DNA from: Galaxea fascicularis
Taxonomy: Eukaryota; Cnidaria; Anthozoa; Scleractinia; Euphylliidae
Reading direction: 5' to 3'
Assembly: GCA_948470475.1 (NCBI GenBank)
Contig: OX419341.1
Location: 2,037,584 to 2,101,583, forward strand
Length of the DNA stretch: 64,000 nt
Every line of letters begins with the position of its first letter. Position 1 is the first letter of the stretch. The notes under the pieces are model-generated. The model was not told the DNA's origin and made no database searches. It was given only the letters and a program-made list of their open reading frames with translations. Of the stretch, positions 57,231-64,000 are shown one piece after another. A program made the position numbers and the translations under genes.

Positions 57231-58876
57231 TCAGGTATCGCTTTGCTTACTAAACTGAAGAGTCTTAAAATATCTCTCCGACTCTTTTATGCACCAGTCA
57301 TTTGAAACCCCCGGACCCCCCCCCCCTCGGGCATTAGCGGGGCATTCACTTTTTATGCATGTGAGAGCGAGTGAACTCCCCGGTCCCTGGGGCAAAAGTG
57401 AATGGTGAACTCCCCCGCCCCCATATGTCCAACATACAAGGTACTCCCTTTCAAACGTCAACTAGTAGCAAGAGATGACATATAGGATGACAGCCGTGAA
57501 ATTAACAACTTGCTTTCGCAGCAGCAATGGCAACACTTGCAACCCCTCGATAGACAAGAAAAGACAAGTATTTAAAGATTTCAGCGTCATCTTTCTATTT
57601 TACATCTTGATGTCACAAAAAGCAAGATCACAACAAATTACTTTTCATGTTTTAGCAATACAGTCTTCTGAAGTTTACAACAACTCTAACATAACAAACG
57701 TGTTTCTTTTCAAAATGAAATCCTGGATTTGAGGCACATTCGCAGGATACAACTGGATAAGCTGACAATGAAACATATCACACAACAGCTACAATAAGGC
57801 TGAGTATTCAAGATTATTAAGCCTTACGAAAAATACTTGTCATCCAACAGTAATGGCTAATATGTTTTGTGAGAAAATGTAGAAATCTCTCGAATAAAAG
57901 AAGACTACTCAGTTGACCACGGAATATCTTGCATCATTTGCATCACTTGTTTGTTCGCTTCTTCTCGCTGATGTTTCAAGGTGTAGACAGGCCAAACACG
58001 ACTCCTATTGGTCAGGATAGGAAATTCAAAGACCTCAGAGCTTTGCTCTGACGAGTACATCTTTCAAAGACCTCCCTTTTCTATATGAAATAAGGGGAGG
58101 GTTTTTGAATATTTTTCGTAGTAAGGGCTGGTATTGTATAAGATGCCGTTTGTTCATAAGAATATGTTTGAGATAAGGCATTGATGGGCGGTATTGTGTG
58201 ACAAACGGTAAAAATGTGCGCGTTTTGTTTATTTTGTAGAGTCGACATTCTATATTCGGCATTATTGATGACATTTCGGTCCGGGAGGCAAAGACCGTGA
58301 CTTTTAGCGTATCCCCCGACTACCGGGGAACCAATATTTGGTGAACATGAAGTGAATGTCCCCGCAATACCCCGGTCATCCCCGAGGGGGGGGGGGGGGT
58401 CCGGGGGTTTCAAATGACTGGTGCATTAGCCAAAAGCTTCTTCTGGTGTCTGTCAGGTAAAGGTATTTCAAAATGGGTTTATCACTCTGCCCCCGGCAAT
58501 CTCGGTAAATCGAGAAGAAATACTGCTGGAAATTCATAGCATGTCTGATGTAAAGTACAGCAATAAACGACATGAAAATAGATCCGAAGGGTTGGAAAAA
58601 ATTTGTAATAACTTCATCCCAAAACCTTTTTTTTCTTTTGCATGGAGATCTACCCCAGAACTGAAGGAAACATTTTAATTAATTTGAACCAAAAGGGAGA
58701 CAAGAAGGAATGCTACTATACGGTAAATAGTTTTGAAAGCTGCCCGAAAAACCTCTGGTTGAAATAGCAAGATGTCGAACGTACCTTAAAAACCTTGGGA
58801 ATTTCATGGCTCACAGTGTTAATATACCGGCGGTGCTCGTCTTGTTTGGCTTCTTGGAAGATCCAGATGAACTTGC
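57231..58876 (-). pseudogene. unrecognised coding region split by a transposon insertion
   Basis: Minus-strand exon 58876-58785 reads GKFIWIFQEAKQDEHRRYI and ends FK at a GTACGT donor. It joins in phase to an acceptor before 58660, where the frame continues through WDEVITNFFQPFGSIFMSF, AMNFQQYFFSIYRDC and KYLYLTDTRRSFWL. There it meets the inverted-repeat element at 57290-58425. On the other side the same frame resumes as KESERYFKTLQFSKQSDT and stops at 57231. Removing the element and one TTA copy restores an uninterrupted frame. Through the element itself the frame stops or becomes nonsense. I do not recognise the protein, and its upstream exons were not found. It could be a gene fragment rather than a recently broken gene. 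It has no evident tie to the protease downstream. Confidence 0.45.
57290..58425. mobile_element. 1.14 kb inverted-repeat DNA element with TTA target duplication
   Basis: The left end TGCACCAGTCATTTGAAACC and the right end GGTTTCAAATGACTGGTGCA (allowing for the variable G/C run) are reverse complements for at least 40 bp, through a long C or G run to CTCGGG. TTA flanks both sides, as in PIF/Harbinger-type insertions. The interior has no recognised transposase. Confidence 0.82.
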
Positions 58877-60818
58877 CTTACAAATCTTTATTTAATGAAC
58901 CCGGAAAGCATAATTCTATAGCTGTAAGAAGAAAAAGTAATGCTTCAGATCAAGAGCGCAGACTGACACTTAAGGAAACGCGGAGAAGATGAAGTTGCTT
59001 TAAACTGACACTCACACTTTCTATTTAATTAAGCGACCCTTTTCCGTTTAAAAGATTCGTGTGAACTGTTTTTTTTTTTTTTTGTTAGACAAACTTAATT
59101 ATATGCAAAGGTATCATCCGACCCCTGTTGACTCACGAGTTGAAATTTGCCAAGTTAACGTGACAAATTAAAGGAAATAAGATACTTAAGCCGGGAAACT
59201 TTCGGCTTTGCATGAGCATCGTTTAACCCATTTGGACCGAATGACAAATGTCTTCACTCAAAAAAAAAAACAAAAAGGGACACGTTACTTGCTGTTCTCG
59301 ATCAAGCTGATGATTTCTTGTTGCAAGAAAAACGCAACATCGAGAAAATAAACAAAAAAATGTATTTTAAACACATAGAAAAACCCGGCTTTTATTAACC
59401 CACACTTTTCATATTAATGAGCCCGTAACTACAAATTGCATTAAAATCCCGTCAATCATAATTCAAATATATTATGACTTCAATCTAAGGCTTAGTTACT
59501 GAAATTCTCCAGCTTCTTAAACTAAATACGCGACAAATGCAGCAACTGAACTAAGTAACAATGCAAGAAGAAATATGAACAGTCTTTTTTTCCCTGTTTG
59601 TACAATCGTCTCATAATCTTTTGTAATTCTTCTCGTGGAGTAAATTTATATTTAGATTCGCTTAGCTTCCTGAGCTCTTGATACATTAATTCAGGTCCTA
59701 ACGAGTTCCTTCCTTTCTTTTGTTTCCCTGGCAGTTGTACTTACAAAAGTGATTTGTTTTAAAATCTCAGTTTCAGCTTTGGTCTTCATAATCAAAACCA
59801 TAAGGTTGCCATAGTGGCAACCTCTTCTGTCGCCTGTGGGGAGGGTAGAGGGCAACAGGAGTGAATTAGTTAGTTGTGCTATAAAGTCAATCGTCCACGC
59901 CCACCCATCCTCCTTCCCTTATCCCCGTGGACCAATAATCGCAATATAATAAAAAGACGCTTTGCTGGAACTTTGAGACAGTTATAATAAATGACCATTT
60001 TTTATTTGTTACTTTTATGCGTAAATGACAGTCATTAACTTATAATCTGTTCTCATTACTCATACATGATAAAATGTATCGTTTGAACGCCTTGTTGCAT
60101 AGAATATCTAAAACTAAGTGGCGCTTTTGTGACACAATTCCTGCGTTTTGGAAGATGTTCTTGCCCTAACTAAAGATTGGTACTCAGGTACACGCCAATA
60201 GGGTACTTTTGAAATATAAAAATTCAGCTTGATAGCGAGGCTAGGAGGACAGCAACAAAGGACAGTGAAAGTTTTGTTAAAGTGTGCATTTTCTCACTTT
60301 TTTTGAGGCCCATTAAGGGTTATCGAAATATGAGATAATAGGGAAAAAACGGGATATCTAAAAAAGAGATTCTGGGATATCGACTTGGCATAAAAGGGAC
60401 ACAAAACACAGGAATTACTCCGACCCCCCACCCCCCCACCCCCTCCTGTAATTAAAGTAAAAGCAAACGTAACTTGTTTCTGTTTTTGCATACCTCTCAT
60501 ACCTATAAAACTAATTCACAGGGTAATCGAAATATAAACGTGAAAGCGAGCAAAACTATATAAATGTGCGAATAAATACAATAAATGGCTCAAATAACCT
60601 TTGTAAACGAACGGAAACTTCGTATTTTCCATCACAGGACAGAAGATTTATTTCAGTAGTAAGCTTTTGATTATGTTCATGCGTTTCAGCCGCCTGACAC
60701 ATGTTTCACAATTACAGTGCGAGTTTGTTAATTCTGAACAGTTGCTGAGAACTTTTGCGAGATTAAAAACTTCTCCATTTATCACCATCAATTTTCAAAC
60801 ATGCTCAGTTTGCCAAAT
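58877..60818. other. intergenic region
   Basis: No coding exon was identified with confidence. T and A runs lie near 59070 and 59262. The part nearest 60818 is the 3' untranslated region of the patatin-like gene. Any upstream exons of the unrecognised gene at 57231-58876 would have to lie here, but none was seen. Confidence 0.35.
60647..60652 (-). terminator. possible polyadenylation signal of the patatin-like gene
   Basis: TTTATT on the plus strand is AATAAA on the minus strand, 167 bp beyond the stop codon. Confidence 0.45.
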
Positions 60819-63800
60819 TTAACTTTCGCCATTTTTCGACCACGGGCCTAAGAATTCAGCGGCTTCTGCCTCTACACATGCGCTGTATCCTTCACGGTGA
60901 TAAGCACTAAACATACGAGGAGTGAAAAACTGATTGGCTGTGACGTGTTGTGGGAAAACGCCGCACATTGCTTTCGATGTATCTTGACACTTGTTACCGT
61001 GGCAACATTCGCAGCAACAAAAGGTCAACACATCCACCTCTTGGGCGGTTTGCCGAGGACACTCTCCCCAGTTTCCAGCTTCCAGATCTACGTCGATGTC
61101 ACGCAATGCTTCTTTCCATGTCACGGGTTCCTCGGTCTTGATCCCTTTGCTTGGGTGTCGCGGAGAAATAAGGAGAATCTCGCCTTCACCAGCCTTTGTT
61201 CCCTCTGTATACAAGTCCTCCTTTTCGTAGTAGTGAACCTTGAACCTATTGATGTTTGCCACACAGAATTTGACAAAGTTAGCTCCATGTAGCACTAAAT
61301 ATTTGTCTATTTTTTATTTGTTTTTGTCGATTTGTGGTGTTCTGGTTTTCAGGATGTGACTTCAAATGACCTACGAATTTGAGCGCCAAACAAAGTATTC
61401 ACAAATTAAAAGAACTCTAGATCCTCACCATTTCCTTGTTTAATAGAAATAATATTCAACTTACCTATAACTTCTCGGCTGCTGTCCTTTAGGCTTATAA
61501 ACAAACTTCTCTTTTATATCTTCAATGACGTCACGGCCATCTAGACCAATGAATGAGCAGTGTAGCTTCTGACGTGCCAGTGATAGGGCCAATAGTAAGT
61601 CATCGCCCCACTGGGAGTCGTTCTCTTTATGTCCACCATCCACAATGACAATCTTCGGCAAGCGTCTTTTCAAAAGCGGTAAAAGAGCGAGGTTTTCAAT
61701 ATGGCCGCCATCACTAAGTCGCAAGATCGGAGGAGGATTGGGACCGAGGTTGACCACGAGCATCATGTCTCGAACAAAGCGTACAAAAGGTATGTTTGTA
61801 ATGAACCATCTGTGACAAACAAATGAAACTAGTTACAACAGAGAAGGTCATGAATTATCAGTGCACGTTTGTAAGAAACAAAAGAAACAAGCAACAACAC
61901 GGTGGGCTTTGAACTGCCATAACTGTAAAAATTGTGTTGTGCAGCAAACAGAAACCGAGGTGAACAATTCATCGCTGGTTAGGACAAAAAGTTAACCGAC
62001 TTGTGAACTAGCTCAAGGGATCGTGAGTCTCCATAAACACGGCTCTGACTGAAAACGATCTTATTTTATTTTTTAATTGAAACCCTTTTAATCTAATTTA
62101 TGATTACCTAAAAGTTCAAAATTTGGATTTAAGCCAAATTATTCTTTTGCGGAGAAATTCTCATAATTTACAAAGATTAAAGTCCCCATTTCATACCTCG
62201 CTATGGATTCCGTTCTTGTTGGGGCTTTATTTCCAGTCCGCAAAATAGAGAAATATGTCAACATCAACTGCAGGCCAAAAAATATGAAAACGCCAAGAGC
62301 CACCCAATTCTCGTTCGTAATGTCTCCTTCGTCAACTTTGTCCTCCCTGGAAAAGTATATCGGAGGGAAAACAAGCAAAGGCAGAACAAGAATGGTGTCG
62401 ATAATGAACGGCAACATCTGTTGAAAAAAAATGATTTAGTATACATGAAAAGTATTTCAGTAAGAAATAAGTAAAGTAAGAAATAGCCTGCGTAGCTTGG
62501 CGGTTTTGTTGGGGTAAAACGTGCGACAACGAGCGGCGAAGCCGCGAGAGGCCTGGGGAGGAAAAGTGCGAGGCCTCTCGCGGCTTCGCCGCTTGTTTAC
62601 GGACGTTTTACCCCCAACAAAACCGCCAAGCTACGCAGGCTAAGTAAGAAATAATAAACAACAATCAATAGATCGAAAATAGAGCGGTTCTAAACCGGGC
62701 TCGAACCACCGCTGTTCCTAAACAACAAGGGTCTCACCTACCCTTAACAAGCAGCTTTCTCTTTTCAAACGTTGCACGTCCGACACCATCGCTGCACCCA
62801 TACCCAGACCAAGCACGATTTGTAGCTGTTTAAAACCTTGTGCTGCATTATCATATGTCCCCATGTGCCGTGCAACAGCAGCCGCTGACGTTGCCATGGC
62901 AGCAGACAGGTCGACGTCATCAGGATCAAGCTTGTTCTTGAACTGTTCATCATCTGGTCTTCGATCCAGCCGTTCTATCTCTGTTGGCGACATTACCAGG
63001 AGTTCATATTTCTCCTCGGCTTCTGACTCACCAACTTTCCAGTCGTTGACCACAATGTTAGACAGGTATTGAGGCTTCACAGTCTCCAGATCACCAAGGC
63101 TCAAGGGACCTTGCTCGGTATCTTTAAGACGGTGCGGTCTTGTGGGTGCCATGCACGACCTCATGAGGAAAATATCTTCAATATCAATCCCCAGGCATCC
63201 AGTGCGACCCACACTGGCCTTTGTGTAGAAAGCTTTCTGCAGTCGCCATCTGCAAATGGATGACAAGATAAGTTGAGTTTTTTGGTTTGATCAAAGAATG
63301 TTAACTTACTACGTCCTTGCCCAAGGCCGGTGAATTAATGTCATTTCTTAATTCTCATTTCTTGCTGGGATTTCTTGCCTTTGCTTCCTCACTGGGAATG
63401 AATACCTCCACTTTCCCGTCACCAAGTAACGCAATTAATCATCAAAGGATCCAGTTGAAATCACCCGGGCCAACCTCTTTTGAATCTCTCTTTTTCAAAA
63501 CTTTTTGCACTTATTTTAGATCACACTTAACTGCTTCTTCAGTTTGAACAATATCATGTCTGATACACAACCAAGAGGATATTTTACCGCCATGTCGTCA
63601 TCAACTAGCAAGTTTCTCTTTACTAGACTTGGAATCCATCCTACCTGTTAAAGACGTAAACAAGCCGTTGCTGAACTGTTCCCAATACCGGCACAATCCA
63701 CAAAACGAGGCCAGAGGCAAAGAGAAGTCGATAGAACAATTGGTTGGAGTACTCCACACCAAATACGGTGGTCTTAAACACCTTCCAATACACAGTGTAA

Positions 63801-64000
63801 GCGAACAGATACACCACCAAAACAAACGACGCTTTACCCCTTAGAATTGGAAAGAAGAACCAAACGATAATACTGAACACAAGAATAAGAACCTTGGTCC
63901 ATACGGGAGTTAGATTGAAGAAGTAATATATGTAGTATGGAATGAAAGTGAAAGCCAACACCAGACCGCATAGTACGGACAAGATGAAGAACTTGTCGCG
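60819..64000 (-). CDS. multi-pass membrane protein of the patatin-like hydrolase superfamily (5' end outside window)
   Basis: Exons are >64000-63645, 63249-62742, 62417-62197, 61809-61465 and 61245-60819. All are GT-AG and in phase, covering the last 618 or so residues. The first exon holds about four membrane segments (for example VLCGLVLAFTFIPYYIYYFF and LVLWIVPVLGTV). The second carries AMATSAAAVARHMGTYD, the kind of loop that precedes the catalytic Asp region in this family. The third adds two more membrane segments. The fourth has LRLSDGGHIENLALLPLLKR and KIVIVDGGHKEN; DGG-H is the Asp-Gly motif of patatin/cPLA2-like acyl hydrolases. The last has a cysteine-rich insert (FCCCECCHGNKC) and then FPQHVTANQFFTPRMFSAYH, also a family landmark. 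The GXSXG serine should lie upstream, beyond the window. A role in lipid hydrolysis at a membrane is inferred from the family. Confidence 0.8.
62485..62641. mobile_element. long-palindrome MITE with about 12 bp direct flanks
   Basis: AGCCTGCGTAGCTTGGCGGT at the left is exactly mirrored by ACCGCCAAGCTACGCAGGCT at the right. The arms extend to about 70 bp through AGCGGCGAAGCCGCGAGAGG. AAGTAAGAAATA is found on both outer sides, suggesting a target duplication of 9-12 bp. It lies in an intron of the patatin-like gene. Confidence 0.9.

Noticed and set aside
60897..61292. Plus-strand 131-codon frame
   Set aside because: It is antisense to the last exon of the patatin-like gene, which has clear family motifs on the minus strand.

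Overview
The window is nuclear DNA of an animal, most likely an anthozoan cnidarian and perhaps a stony coral. It has AT-rich introns with GT-AG boundaries, genes split into many short exons, secreted CUB and hemopexin proteins, and a dense population of MITEs, foldback elements, tRNA-derived SINEs and decayed LINEs. The organism call is inference. There are no operons, bacterial genes or CRISPR arrays. All exon structures below were built by hand from splice sites, reading phase and similarity between the copies; no transcript was available.

Left half (about 0.2-36.7 kb): a cluster of four paralogous CUB genes. CUB-A (174-5591, minus), CUB-B (9323-12750, minus), CUB-C (17855-27297, plus) and CUB-D (29874-36662, minus) share one architecture: a signal peptide, a first CUB domain split over two exons, a second CUB domain on one exon, and a short terminal exon. 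B, C and D end in a hydrophobic tail (GPI- or membrane-anchor-like); in A the spliced frame loses that tail. C and D are the closest pair and lie tail to tail. Between and within these genes are a roughly 0.9 kb minisatellite, a 1.5 kb foldback element with about 370 bp arms, a 0.78 kb foldback element, two tail-to-tail LINE fragments and several MITEs.

Middle: a small secreted RG/RS-rich protein gene with a hydrophobic tail, broken by two opposite frameshifts (38103-38879, minus). It is followed by a complete 15-exon RUVBL1 (Pontin, AAA+ ATPase) gene (40772-49222, plus), whose introns carry a nested MITE, a TA-flanked MITE and a 0.33 kb foldback element.

Right: converging on RUVBL1 is a minus-strand gene (50141-57038) for an M43/pappalysin-type zinc metalloprotease fused to eight hemopexin repeats. 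Its zinc motif is spread over a 36-nt micro-exon, and another 35-nt micro-exon lies upstream. Next comes a short unrecognised coding region (57231-58876, minus) split by a 1.14 kb inverted-repeat element with a TTA target duplication. The window ends inside a minus-strand gene for a multi-pass membrane protein of the patatin-like hydrolase superfamily (60819 to beyond 64000).

The genes do not form an obvious pathway. The CUB proteins and the metalloprotease are plausibly extracellular or cell-surface, RUVBL1 is a housekeeping nuclear ATPase, and the patatin-like protein is a membrane enzyme. The strongest leads are the M43-hemopexin fusion and the CUB cluster.
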